From NCBI RefSeq assembly GCF_002251365.1, contig NZ_NPJH01000087.1, positions 1-64,000 of the forward strand: 64,000 nt of DNA, read 5' to 3'. The notes below the pieces were generated by a model that did no database searches, was not told the DNA's origin, and saw only the letters and a program-made list of their open reading frames with translations. This document shows positions 44,565 through 53,605 of this stretch, one piece after another (position 1 is the stretch's first letter; the number at the start of each line of letters is the position of its first letter). Made by a program: the position numbers and the translations under genes. The stretch comes from Prevotella sp. P3-122. Its GTDB lineage: Bacteria > Bacteroidota > Bacteroidia > Bacteroidales > Bacteroidaceae.

Positions 44565-45196
44565 TGGATATCAGCGAATACATCCTCGACCACATAGAAC
44601 CCGAGGGGGAATACCTGTACAGGCTGTATAGGGCAACCAACATACATACCATTCACGGCAGAATGGCGAGCGGGCATCTGCAGGGCAGGCTGCTGAAGAT
44701 GCTGGTGCGGATGGCCAGGCCAAAAAACATACTGGAGGTGGGAACATTCAGCGGCTATAGCGCCATCTGTCTTGCTGAAGGTCTGGAGGAGGGAGGCAAA
44801 GTGTATACTTTCGAGATAAACGACGAGATGGAGGACTTCACACGCCCATGGATAGAGAACTCCTCAGTAGGCGACAAGATAGATTTCCGCATTGGCGATG
44901 CCAACGTTCTTGCTCCTCAGCTCGGCATCACGTTCGACATGGCATTCATAGATGGCGACAAGCGCACATATCTCGACACATTCAATATGGTAATGCAGAT
45001 ACTTAGGCCTGGTGGATTTATCATTGCCGACAATACTCTATGGGACGGGCATGTCACCGACCCCAGCTACAGCCATGACCATCAGACACAAGGCATAAGA
45101 GCTTTCAATGACGCACTGGCCAAAGACCAAAGAATAGAGCAAGTCATCCTGCCCCTACGCGACGGCCTAACAATAATAAGGAAAAAACACCCTTAA
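44564..45196 (+). CDS. O-methyltransferase (caffeoyl-CoA type, SAM-dependent)
   Basis: The 210-residue methyltransferase has ILEVGTFSGYSAICLAEGLE (SAM-binding motif I, about 60-79), KVYTFEINDEM, DMAFIDGDKRTYLDTFNMVM (metal and SAM contacts) and GGFIIADNTLWDGHVTD. It resembles YrrM/caffeoyl-CoA O-methyltransferases, some of which modify tRNA. The substrate cannot be told here. It is translationally coupled to aroQ by TAATG. The poly-CTC tract after it (45200-45285) is low complexity. Confidence 0.9.
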   Translation: MDISEYILDHIEPEGEYLYRLYRATNIHTIHGRMASGHLQGRLLKMLVRMARPKNILEVGTFSGYSAICLAEGLEEGGKVYTFEINDEMEDFTRPWIENSSVGDKIDFRIGDANVLAPQLGITFDMAFIDGDKRTYLDTFNMVMQILRPGGFIIADNTLWDGHVTDPSYSHDHQTQGIRAFNDALAKDQRIEQVILPLRDGLTIIRKKHP

Positions 45197-45269
45197 ACTC
45201 CCCCTCACCTCTATCTCCTCTATCTTCTCTACCACATCTATCTGCTCTATCACATCTATCTGCTCTATC

Positions 45270-46508
45270 TCATCTATCCCCCTTCAGCAGCCTCTTACTG
45301 AAAGCCCTCACAGGATACCAAACGGCAAGCCAGCCCACTACGACCACCGTCACCAATATATACAGCACATCAATATAGTGTACGCTTACAGGATAGGCAT
45401 CAACAACAAAAGACCCATCACTATCGCCCATGCGCACGAAGCCATACTCCTGCTGCAACCAGCACAAAAGCAGGCCTATGCCTATACCAAAAACTGCACC
45501 GATGAAGGAAATCATCCTACCCTCGAAAAGGAATACGCGGGCAATCTGTCTGTCCGTTGCACCAAGGTTGCGCAAAGTGACGACATCGTCTTTCTTGTCT
45601 ATCATAAGCATTGACAGCGAACCGACAATATTGAAACATGCCACCATGAGGATGAAAGTCAGGAAGATGTAAGCTATCATCTTCTCAATCTGCATTATCT
45701 TGAATGTATCCTCCTGCTGCTCGAAGCGGTCACGTACAACATACTTGTCACCGGCAATCTCTCTTATCGCCTTTTTCACAGCACCAAGATCACTGCCATC
45801 CTTGAGCCTGAGCTCCAATGAGGACAACATCCCTTGCTGTCCAAACAGGTTGCGGGCAAAAGTTACGGAAGTAAGGATATAGTTCTTGTCGTACTTCGAC
45901 TGCTTGACACAGAACACCACCCCAGGCGAGATTAACGAGTCGACAACAAAGCCGTCGGAAGGCGATGAAAGGTCAAGCTGTCCCTCACGGCGGGGAGCAT
46001 AGAGATGCATATACCCGTTCCAACGTGCGCCAAGCCCCATTTCTTGGGCAAGGCGTATGCCTGGAACGCCATACTCGAGATTACCGGCATGAAGGCTGAA
46101 CTGCCCGTCTCCAACAAGAATATCTGTGATATGGGTAAGCTCCGTGAAATTATCATCTACACCTTTGACCCGTACCATCATCTGGTTGCCATTATATATG
46201 GCAAGCGCCATATCCTCGACACACTCGGTAGCCACGTCTATCTGTGGCAACTTACTTATCTCAGTGAGTACAGGGTCGTCACAGGGAGCGGTCTTGCCTT
46301 TGGCTGGGACCACCTCTATCTGCGGGTCGAAGCTGGTAAAGAAGGAGGCTACCAGATCGTGGAATCCATTGAAGACACTCAGCACGATGACAAGAGCCGT
46401 CGTAGCGACGACAACGCCAACAACAGATATTACGGAGATGATGTTGATGGCATGAGTGCTCTTCTTGGAGAAAAGATACCTGCGGGCTATGAATAGAGGA
46501 AAGTTCAT
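45270..46508 (-). CDS. ABC transporter permease of the LolC/LolE (FtsX) family
   Basis: The 412-residue permease has one N-terminal helix (INIISVISVVGVVVATTALV), a long periplasmic domain, and three C-terminal helices (MIAYIFLTFILMVACFNIVG, ISFIGAVFGIGIGLLLCWLQ, VLYILVTVVVVGWLAVWYPV). It matches the FtsX/LolCE family that extracts lipoproteins from the inner membrane. The ATPase subunit is not in this window. It is the last gene of the envelope operon, directly after rbfA. Confidence 0.9.
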   Translation of the reverse strand: MNFPLFIARRYLFSKKSTHAINIISVISVVGVVVATTALVIVLSVFNGFHDLVASFFTSFDPQIEVVPAKGKTAPCDDPVLTEISKLPQIDVATECVEDMALAIYNGNQMMVRVKGVDDNFTELTHITDILVGDGQFSLHAGNLEYGVPGIRLAQEMGLGARWNGYMHLYAPRREGQLDLSSPSDGFVVDSLISPGVVFCVKQSKYDKNYILTSVTFARNLFGQQGMLSSLELRLKDGSDLGAVKKAIREIAGDKYVVRDRFEQQEDTFKIMQIEKMIAYIFLTFILMVACFNIVGSLSMLMIDKKDDVVTLRNLGATDRQIARVFLFEGRMISFIGAVFGIGIGLLLCWLQQEYGFVRMGDSDGSFVVDAYPVSVHYIDVLYILVTVVVVGWLAVWYPVRAFSKRLLKGDR

Positions 46509-46844
46509 TTATTTCTTCAACAGTTCGTCGATGTGGTCTAAATAGTCGAGGCTGTCATCGATGAAGAACCTCAGCTCGGGTATGATGCGTAGCTGGTTGC
46601 GTACCCTTGTACCCAGCTCGTAACGGATGGTCTTCTCGTTTGCCACAATATTCTTCAGCAGTTCCTCACCCTTGTCCGACGGGAAAATGCTTAAATATGC
46701 CGTACAGATGCTCAGGTCAGGACTGATGCGAACCCTGGTGACGCTCACCAGTACACCATGCATAAGTCTGGTCTGTGACTGAAATATTGCCGCAAGTTCC
46801 TTCTGCAGCAGTCTTGATATGCGGTTTTGTCTTGTTTCTTGCAT
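46509..46844 (-). CDS. rbfA: Ribosome-binding factor A
   Basis: The 111-residue KH-fold protein matures the 30S subunit at the 16S 5' end. It has QNRISRLLQKELAAIFQSQT, VSVTRVRISPDLSICTAYLS and RNQLRIIPELRFFIDDSLDY, the typical family blocks. It starts two bases after the murI stop and ends one base before the permease start. Confidence 0.94.
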   Translation of the reverse strand: MQETRQNRISRLLQKELAAIFQSQTRLMHGVLVSVTRVRISPDLSICTAYLSIFPSDKGEELLKNIVANEKTIRYELGTRVRNQLRIIPELRFFIDDSLDYLDHIDELLKK

Positions 46845-46846
46845 AA

Positions 46847-47680
46847 CTATCCTAAATCTACGTGTTTAACATTTACTTGTTCATGGAGGAATATCCTTGC
46901 TGTCTCGCTAAACTTCTCCTCGCTCTCCGTGGTCAGATACTGACATCCGCCACCACGGGTCAGCATGGACTCAAGGGATTTGTGCCGGTCAAGGTAAGAA
47001 CGAAGGCTATTGGCGACATACTCTCCCTGAGGTATGATGCGGACACCAGGAGGCACATGCGTGACAATACTGTTCATGAGCAGCGGGTAGTGGGTGCAGC
47101 CAAGAATGATTGCGTCGATATCCGGGTCTTTACGCAGAAGCATGTCTATGCGCTTCTTCACGAAATAGTCGGCTCCGGGACTGTCCGCCTCGCCAGCCTC
47201 AACGATTGATGCCCACAACGGACAGCCTACGCCCGAGAGTCTGATGTCGGGAAAGAGCTTGGCTATCTCCAGCTCGTAGCTTCCGCTGAGGATTGTTCCA
47301 GGAGTGGCCAGTAGACCTACATGCCTGCTTGTTGTCAGGTTGCCAATAACTTCTGCCGTGGGGCGGATTATTCCCAGCACCCTTCTGTCCGGATCCCATT
47401 CGGGCAGGTCACGCTGCTGTATGCTCCTCAATGCCTTGGCCGATGCGGTATTACAACCAAGTATAACAAGCTGGCATCCCATGTCGAAAAGCTTGAGAAC
47501 GGCCTGACGGGTAAACTGGTACACAACCTCAAATGAGCGCGAGCCATAAGGCGCACGGGCATTGTCGCCCAAATACATATAGTCGTACTCAGGAAGCCGC
47601 TGACGGATGCCATGAAGTATTGTCAGGCCACCGTAGCCTGAATCGAAAATACCGATTGGACCGGGTGAGTGTGAGAACAT
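46847..47680 (-). CDS. murI: Glutamate racemase
   Basis: The 277-residue enzyme supplies D-glutamate for peptidoglycan. The two catalytic cysteines are in ILGCNTASAKALR (about 75-87) and IILGCTHYPLL (about 188-198), and the start is PIGIFDSGYGGLTILHGIRQ. It lies between the third ompH gene and rbfA, so envelope and ribosome maturation genes share the transcript. Confidence 0.96.
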   Translation of the reverse strand: MFSHSPGPIGIFDSGYGGLTILHGIRQRLPEYDYMYLGDNARAPYGSRSFEVVYQFTRQAVLKLFDMGCQLVILGCNTASAKALRSIQQRDLPEWDPDRRVLGIIRPTAEVIGNLTTSRHVGLLATPGTILSGSYELEIAKLFPDIRLSGVGCPLWASIVEAGEADSPGADYFVKKRIDMLLRKDPDIDAIILGCTHYPLLMNSIVTHVPPGVRIIPQGEYVANSLRSYLDRHKSLESMLTRGGGCQYLTTESEEKFSETARIFLHEQVNVKHVDLG

Positions 47681-47702
47681 ATCCTATGTTTTAGAGATAA
47701 TA

Positions 47703-48242
47703 TCACTGGCGGGCTGCCTCTCGGATATACTGAAGGGCATCCTCACCGTAAGCGGGATTGATAAACGGCACCGAGTTCGAGTCGGTATTCAGAATGAAGG
47801 CATAGCCTCTTTCCTTGCCCACCTTGAGTATGGCATTGGCGAGCTTGGTCTTCAACTGGGCGAAAGCCTCGGTCTCCGCTTGCTGGAGCTGCCTCTTCGC
47901 CTCGTCTTTGAATGCGAGGTTTTTCTCCATCAATTCCTTTATCTCTGCCTGTCTTTTCTTTAGAATTGATGGAGCAAAATCACGCTGACCGTCAAGGAAC
48001 TCCTCGTATTTGACATTGAATTCCTCCTCTACCCTCCTCATCTCGGCGTCATACTTGGCCTTAAGGTTGGCCACACTCTGCTGAGCCAGCCCATAGCCGG
48101 ACATGGTTTCAAGGGCCTGCTTGTAGCTGAAATAGCCATACTTCAGCTGCTGCGACTGCTTGTGCATGGTGGAGTCCTGTGCATACATATAGCCGCAAGC
48201 AAGCATCGTCAGGCACAAGGCCAGTAGTCTCATTATCTTCAT
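47703..48242 (-). CDS. OmpH/Skp family periplasmic chaperone, third copy
   Basis: The 179-residue protein has a signal peptide (LLALCLTMLACGYMYAQ), a long charged coiled coil (about 50-115) and a C-terminal KVGKERGYAFILNTDSNSVP strand pair, as in Skp/OmpH. It should carry unfolded outer-membrane proteins to BamA. The protein is more divergent than the two copies before it, and lacks the usual start of the mature region. Confidence 0.9.
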   Translation of the reverse strand: MKIMRLLALCLTMLACGYMYAQDSTMHKQSQQLKYGYFSYKQALETMSGYGLAQQSVANLKAKYDAEMRRVEEEFNVKYEEFLDGQRDFAPSILKKRQAEIKELMEKNLAFKDEAKRQLQQAETEAFAQLKTKLANAILKVGKERGYAFILNTDSNSVPFINPAYGEDALQYIREAARQ

Positions 48243-48382
48243 TTATTGTTTCCTCCCCTATATTTAGCCTATCCTCAGAATGTGGGGCAGAAAGCTCACC
48301 ACCATCGGGACAGGGTATTATGCAAAATGTCTCCAAGCCTTGTGGAACACAAAGCCTGGAGCCATTCGCATGGATATAATTA

Positions 48383-48877
48383 TTACTTCATTTTTGTCAG
48401 CTCGCTCTGTACCTTTGAGGTAACATCCTCAACATTGGTACCAGTATATACGGCAGCACCTTCCTCAAAGATATAGGTAAAGCCACCTGCATTGCCAACA
48501 TTCTGAATAGCGTTGCGAACCTTTGTGATGACTGGCTGCATCTTCTCCTGCTGAGTCTTCTGCAAAGCCTGCTGGTTGTCCTGGTAAGTCTGCTGAATCT
48601 TCTGATAGAGAGTCTGCAGTTCCTGCTCCTTCTGCTGCTGTGCTGTCTGGTTCATTGTACTCTTAGCCTTCTCGTATGCCTCGCTCTGGCGCTGCAGTTC
48701 CTCCTGCATGCTCTTAAGCTCGTTCTCATACTGCTTGGCAGCGGCCTCCAGCTCACCATTTACCTTACTCAACTCTGGGAGCGACTGCATGATGGCCTGT
48801 GTGTTTACTTTGCCGAATTTCTGTGCGAAGACGGCTATTGGAGCCATCAGCATCACCATTAAAACAAATTTCTTCAT
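48383..48877 (-). CDS. OmpH/Skp family periplasmic chaperone, second copy
   Basis: The 164-residue Skp-like chaperone has a signal peptide ending at VFAQ, the mature start KFGKVNTQAIMQSLPELSKV, a Gln-rich coiled coil (about 45-115) and the C-terminal IQNVGNAGGFTYIFEEGAAV. It is the middle of three tandem paralogues behind bamA. The paralogues probably arose by duplication and may serve different clients. Confidence 0.93.
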   Translation of the reverse strand: MKKFVLMVMLMAPIAVFAQKFGKVNTQAIMQSLPELSKVNGELEAAAKQYENELKSMQEELQRQSEAYEKAKSTMNQTAQQQKEQELQTLYQKIQQTYQDNQQALQKTQQEKMQPVITKVRNAIQNVGNAGGFTYIFEEGAAVYTGTNVEDVTSKVQSELTKMK

Positions 48878-48913
48878 TTTCTTTCTAACTGTTTATTATT
48901 ACATTGTTTACTG

Positions 48914-49426
48914 TCAATGGGAATAGCCGAGCTTCTCAAGGACCTCATTGCTAATATCTATCTTCGGACTGCCGAAGATGATGGCCGTGTCGCTGGCACG
49001 GTCAAGGACAAGGGAGTAGCCCCGAAGGTCGGAAATTTCCTTCACGGCATTGTATATCTCCTCCTGAATAGGAGTCATGAGACTCTCACGCTTCTTGAAC
49101 AGCTCACCCTCGGGACCGAAATATTTCTTCTTCAGGTCAGCAGCCTCCTTCTCCTTCTGCATTATCTGCTCCTGCTTGGCCTTCTTCTGCTCCTGGGAGA
49201 GGAACACTACCTCGTTCTGATAGTTCTTGTACATGGTTGTGGCCTCGGTGGTGAGAGCCTCAACCTCTGCCTGCCACTTCTTGCTTACCTGATTGAGCTG
49301 CTCGTTGGCACGCTCATAGGCAGGAATACTCTTCAATATGTATTCCATGTCGAGCAGGGCAAACTTCTGGGCATTCGCAGCCACGGCTGTCATTGCCACT
49401 ACAATCATTAATAATATCTTCTTCAT
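48914..49426 (-). CDS. OmpH/Skp family periplasmic chaperone, first copy
   Basis: The 170-residue Skp-like protein has the signal peptide IVVAMTAVAANAQ, a mature start KFALLDMEYILKSIPAYERA, a coiled coil with EQKKAKQEQIMQKEKEAADL, and the C-terminal RGYSLVLDRASDTAIIFGSP. It follows bamA by 56 bases and is likely the principal chaperone for it. Confidence 0.93.
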   Translation of the reverse strand: MKKILLMIVVAMTAVAANAQKFALLDMEYILKSIPAYERANEQLNQVSKKWQAEVEALTTEATTMYKNYQNEVVFLSQEQKKAKQEQIMQKEKEAADLKKKYFGPEGELFKKRESLMTPIQEEIYNAVKEISDLRGYSLVLDRASDTAIIFGSPKIDISNEVLEKLGYSH

Positions 49427-49482
49427 ATCTGTATTTTTTTATATGTAACAGACTATATGATTCATCATTCTTTTCTCTTCAC

Positions 49483-52107
49483 TTAGAACTCCTGTCCAAG
49501 TATGAAATGGAATTGGCTTCCGCCCTTTACTCCATATACCTTGTCGAAACCGTATGCCCAGTCTATACCCATCAGACCAACCATCGGGAGGAAGATGCGG
49601 ACACCTATACCTGCTGAGCGCTTCATGTCGAAAGGATTGAAATCCTTGGTATCGTTCCATGCGTTACCAGCCTCAACGAATGTCAGTCCATAGATAGTCG
49701 TATTGCCGAGCATCAGCGGATAGCGTAGCTCCATAGAGAACCGGTCGTATGCATAACCCTCCTGATAGTACGGGGTAAGTGAGCCGTTCTCATAACCACG
49801 CAGTCCGATGGTCTCCTCAGCATAGCCAGTTGAATAGCCGCTCATACCATCACCACCCATATAATAGGTCTCGAATGGGCTCTTCTTGTACTTGTTGTAC
49901 GAGCCAAGGATTCCAAGCTCAACACGGGTCATAAGGACGAAGCACTTCTGGCCGCTGGTCAGTGCAGTATATGTCTTCGACTTGAACTTCCACTTGTGAT
50001 ATTCTATCCAGCGGTATTTCTCCTGCTGCTCATCAACATAAGTTGGCGATGCAGTGTTGGTAGCAAGGTTTTTGTAGTCCTTGCCGTCCCACAAGCTCCA
50101 AGGTGGAGTAATGGTGACTGAGGCCGTGAACTCTGAACCGCGGCGTGGGAACAGCTGGTTGTCTGTAGACACACGGTTGAGTGCGATGCTGAGGTTCAGG
50201 TTGTTGGAGTTTCCGTTAGTGATGAGGAAATAACGCCAATTCTTCAACATGTACCTCTGGAATGCCAACTCGACATTAAGCGTGAAATAGTCGTCTGGCC
50301 AGCGCAGGCGCTTACCCCATCCGAGACTAATACCCAAAAGCTTGACATACTTGTCTGGGTCATAGTAGTTCTCGTAGTTGCTATAGTTGTAGCCGTAGCT
50401 GTTGTAACCATACAAATAGTTGTAGTAGTTGTTCATGTAAGCCGAGTTATAGTAGTTGCTCGACACGTCGGTCTGCTTCGAGAAATAGGCTCCGACACTG
50501 AACTGTATTGGGCGTTTGCCACCAAACCAGTTGGTGGAGTAGCCGATATTATACGACTGATAGTATGAGCCATTGGTCTGGGCACCGATGCTCAGGGTCT
50601 CTCCGTCTCCGATAGGCATGATGCCACGGTGCTCCTTGTTCTTATTGAACAGGTTGGCCATAGAGAAGTTGTTCAGCTTTAGTCCTACACGGCCGATAAC
50701 GCCCGTCTGTCCCCATCCGAGTGAGAACTCAATCTGGTCATTCGATTTCTGTTCCAGGTTCCAGTTCACATCTACGGTACCACTCTCCGGGTCAGGCTTA
50801 ACGTCTGGCACAACTTTCTCCGGGTCGAAATGTCCCATGGATGCAAGCTCACGTGCCGAACGCATCAAGGCATCTTTCGAGAACAGGTCACCAGGCTTTG
50901 TTCTAAGCTCTCGTCTGACAACATTCTCGTAGAGTCGGTCATTACCATTGATGCGCACATGGTTGAGGTGGGCCTGCGGGCCTTCCGTTACCCTCATCTC
51001 AAGGTCTATGGAGTCACCGATAATGTTCACCTCAGTAGGCTCAATGCGTGAGAACACATATCCGTTGTTATAATAAAGGTTGCCAACAGCATCCTCATCA
51101 TCCATGAGTCGCTTGTTCATGAGCTTCTGGTTGTAGACATCACCCTCTGCCATGCCGAAGAGACGGGCAAGCTGGTCGGTATTGTAAACAGTATTGCCGA
51201 CCCATGTGATGTTTCTCAGGTGGTATTTCTTGCCCTCGTCCACCTTAATATATATATTAACATGCTTCGGGTCGTTGTTCCAGACGCTGTCCTCAACGAT
51301 ATAAGCGTCACGGTAGCCAAGCTCGTTATATTTATCAAGCAGTTTTTCCTTGTCCTCCTTCCATCTGGTTGGCGTGAACTTCTTGGACTTCAGGAATGTG
51401 GATAGCTTGCCGGCCTCATGGGTCTTGGCAAAGGCACCCTTCCTAAAGAGTCCACCTTTTATCTTGCCTGTCTTTAGCTGCTCGTTGCCCTCGATGATGA
51501 TATTTCTGACCTTCATCTTTTCCTTCTTGTCGATGATGACATCCAGTATCACATGGTTCTTCTCCGTCAGGTCAGTACGCTGCTGTATGTCGACATCGGC
51601 ATTCTTGAAGCCCTTCTCGTCGAAATACTTCTTGGCAAGTATCTGGGCACGGTTGATAACATCAGGATGTATCTGCGAGCCGCGGAGCAGGCCGAGCTTC
51701 TCCTCCATGTCCTCACGCTCACTTTTCTTCAGGCCGATATAGTTGATTGCTGATACTCTCGGATGTGCGGAAAGCTTTATGTGCAGATACACCTTATTGC
51801 CCACTATGGAGTCGGCAGATATCTGCACGAAGGAGAACAGACCATGCCGCCAATACCTCTTCACGGCATCAGTGATTTCGTTTCCTGGGACAGAAACCTT
51901 CTGTCCAACCTGCAGTCCCGAGATACTGGTGAGCATGTAGTCCTCGTATCCCTCGATACCAGACACGCTCATGCCTCCGAGAATAAGCTCACGTGGTGTT
52001 CCGGCATAGGATATGTCGGGGTGAACTATCTTGTCCTGTGCAACTACGGTCACGCTGCATGCAAGCAGAGCGAGGGATGTAGCCAGCAGCTTTTTTATCT
52101 TGTTCAT
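49483..52107 (-). CDS. bamA: Outer-membrane assembly factor BamA
   Basis: The 874-residue protein is the central subunit that inserts beta-barrels into the outer membrane. After a signal peptide (LLATSLALLACSVTVVAQ) come POTRA domains to about residue 430 (for example GNTVYNTDQLARLFGMAEGD) and a C-terminal 16-strand barrel ending LGQEF, with the terminal Phe recognised by the Bam system. A Tyr/Asn-rich surface loop (DNA about 50345-50460) is unusual. Start 52107 begins the signal peptide, and the frame is open to 52167 without sense. It is in an operon with uppS and the ompH genes. Confidence 0.96.
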   Translation of the reverse strand: MNKIKKLLATSLALLACSVTVVAQDKIVHPDISYAGTPRELILGGMSVSGIEGYEDYMLTSISGLQVGQKVSVPGNEITDAVKRYWRHGLFSFVQISADSIVGNKVYLHIKLSAHPRVSAINYIGLKKSEREDMEEKLGLLRGSQIHPDVINRAQILAKKYFDEKGFKNADVDIQQRTDLTEKNHVILDVIIDKKEKMKVRNIIIEGNEQLKTGKIKGGLFRKGAFAKTHEAGKLSTFLKSKKFTPTRWKEDKEKLLDKYNELGYRDAYIVEDSVWNNDPKHVNIYIKVDEGKKYHLRNITWVGNTVYNTDQLARLFGMAEGDVYNQKLMNKRLMDDEDAVGNLYYNNGYVFSRIEPTEVNIIGDSIDLEMRVTEGPQAHLNHVRINGNDRLYENVVRRELRTKPGDLFSKDALMRSARELASMGHFDPEKVVPDVKPDPESGTVDVNWNLEQKSNDQIEFSLGWGQTGVIGRVGLKLNNFSMANLFNKNKEHRGIMPIGDGETLSIGAQTNGSYYQSYNIGYSTNWFGGKRPIQFSVGAYFSKQTDVSSNYYNSAYMNNYYNYLYGYNSYGYNYSNYENYYDPDKYVKLLGISLGWGKRLRWPDDYFTLNVELAFQRYMLKNWRYFLITNGNSNNLNLSIALNRVSTDNQLFPRRGSEFTASVTITPPWSLWDGKDYKNLATNTASPTYVDEQQEKYRWIEYHKWKFKSKTYTALTSGQKCFVLMTRVELGILGSYNKYKKSPFETYYMGGDGMSGYSTGYAEETIGLRGYENGSLTPYYQEGYAYDRFSMELRYPLMLGNTTIYGLTFVEAGNAWNDTKDFNPFDMKRSAGIGVRIFLPMVGLMGIDWAYGFDKVYGVKGGSQFHFILGQEF

Positions 52108-52163
52108 TGTCTCTGTTAGATTTCTTCTTTTTCCTTTTGGTATGCGGCTCAATGTGTTACCGC

Positions 52164-52922
52164 TCACTTTGTTACAGGAGTGTTGTTGTCGTTCTCCACC
52201 TGTTCTTCCGTCTTGCCAAACCTCCTCTGTCTGCCTTGGTAGCTGGCAATAGCCTTATGCAGGTCGGCCTCACAGAAGTCTGGCCAATATGTGTCACAGA
52301 AATAGAGCTCCGAGTAGGCTATCTGCCAAAGCAGGTAGTTGCTGACCCTCAGCTCGCCGCCAGTACGTATGAGCAGGTCGGGGTCGGGCATGAAGTTGGT
52401 AGTCAGATGGCGTGCTACGTCTTCCTCGCTTATAGAGTCAACCTGAAGTGTACCCTCGGCAACTTTGCGGGATATGGTTCTTACAGCCTCTGTTATCTCC
52501 CATCTTGATGAATAGCTCAGGGCAACAACCATTGTCATGGCGCTGTTCCCGGCAGTATTGTCCATGGTCTGCTGAAGCTTCTCCCTTACAGGGGCAGGCA
52601 GCCGTCCTATATCACCTATTACTCTGAAGCGGACGTTGTTCTTCATGAATATCTCGTCTTCGAGTGATGTGAGGACAAGCCCCATAAGTGCAGCGACCTC
52701 GTCGGCAGGCCGGTTCCAGTTTTCTGTTGAGAAAGTGTAGAGGGTAAGGTATTTAACCCCCAGCCTGGTACACTCAGACGTTATCCTCCTGACGGTGTCC
52801 ACACCTGCCTGATGACCGAAGCTTCTCTCCTTTCCACGTTCGGTAGCCCAGCGCCCGTTGCCATCCATGATGATGGCAATATGCTGAGGCACGTTGTTCA
52901 TATCTATTTCCACGTTATTCAT
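52164..52922 (-). CDS. uppS: Isoprenyl transferase (undecaprenyl diphosphate synthase)
   Basis: The 252-residue cis-prenyltransferase makes the lipid carrier for cell-wall and polysaccharide synthesis. It has [20 protein letters not shown] (about 14-33), the conserved [15 protein letters not shown], and the C-terminal [20 protein letters not shown] and [11 protein letters not shown]. The start overlaps the porG-like stop (ATGA), which sets it at 52922. Confidence 0.96.
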   Translation of the reverse strand: MNNVEIDMNNVPQHIAIIMDGNGRWATERGKERSFGHQAGVDTVRRITSECTRLGVKYLTLYTFSTENWNRPADEVAALMGLVLTSLEDEIFMKNNVRFRVIGDIGRLPAPVREKLQQTMDNTAGNSAMTMVVALSYSSRWEITEAVRTISRKVAEGTLQVDSISEEDVARHLTTNFMPDPDLLIRTGGELRVSNYLLWQIAYSELYFCDTYWPDFCEADLHKAIASYQGRQRRFGKTEEQVENDNNTPVTK

Positions 52923-53605
52923 CAATAATCCTTGTTGCAAGTTACACATTTTGGCATGAAGCTGTATGTCAGCGACAGCTGTAGTACCGAATAGCAGTCA
53001 GTATTCTTGAAGAGTCCAGAGCTTTTGATGCCGTATGGGTCCTCCGCTCCGTCCAGCTCATCGCTCTGCGAGAAGTGCACAGCCCACTCCAGACCGAGGT
53101 TGACTCTTTTGCCTATCTTGTATTTCAGTCCCAATCCTATTGGCATGTTCACGCTCGCGGCAGTCTTGCTGTCTCCTCCCGAGGCTACGCTCGCCCCAAG
53201 TCCTATGAAGACAAACGGTACGAGAGGCTTCGCTCCACGATAGTCGCGTCCCGTACCATAGGGAAGGAAGTTGTATTCGTATGTCAGGCATATGTCATAC
53301 AGACTGCGGTCGAAGTTATATGGCTCTGAAAGATACTCAGGATATTTCGTCTCCACATTTGCCGACGAGCCTTTGATTTTACCAAACGAGGCGTTGAGCC
53401 TCAACCCCATCCATGGTGAGAGGATGCGTCGGAGCATCACGGTTGCCATAGGCTGGCTCTCCTTGAACAGGTTGCCGTTGAAGTCGCCCTCGTATGTGAC
53501 GAGACCAACGCCTGCACCTATCTCCATCCTGTACTCAGGGTCATCCTGGGCTTTTACCGACAGGACGGCAAGAAGGAACGCTATGACAAGACCGGCTCTG
53601 CTCAT
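52922..53605 (-). CDS. PorG-like outer-membrane protein (DUF6089)
   Basis: The 227-residue exported protein has a signal peptide ([15 protein letters not shown]) and an outer-membrane beta-barrel pattern of alternating strands ([40 protein letters not shown]). DUF6089 proteins immediately upstream of uppS and bamA correspond to PorG, a component of the type IX secretion system of Porphyromonas. Gene order therefore supports a T9SS-related role, but no other T9SS gene is in this window. It overlaps the lipoprotein gene at 53602-53605. Confidence 0.85.
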   Translation of the reverse strand: MSRAGLVIAFLLAVLSVKAQDDPEYRMEIGAGVGLVTYEGDFNGNLFKESQPMATVMLRRILSPWMGLRLNASFGKIKGSSANVETKYPEYLSEPYNFDRSLYDICLTYEYNFLPYGTGRDYRGAKPLVPFVFIGLGASVASGGDSKTAASVNMPIGLGLKYKIGKRVNLGLEWAVHFSQSDELDGAEDPYGIKSSGLFKNTDCYSVLQLSLTYSFMPKCVTCNKDY

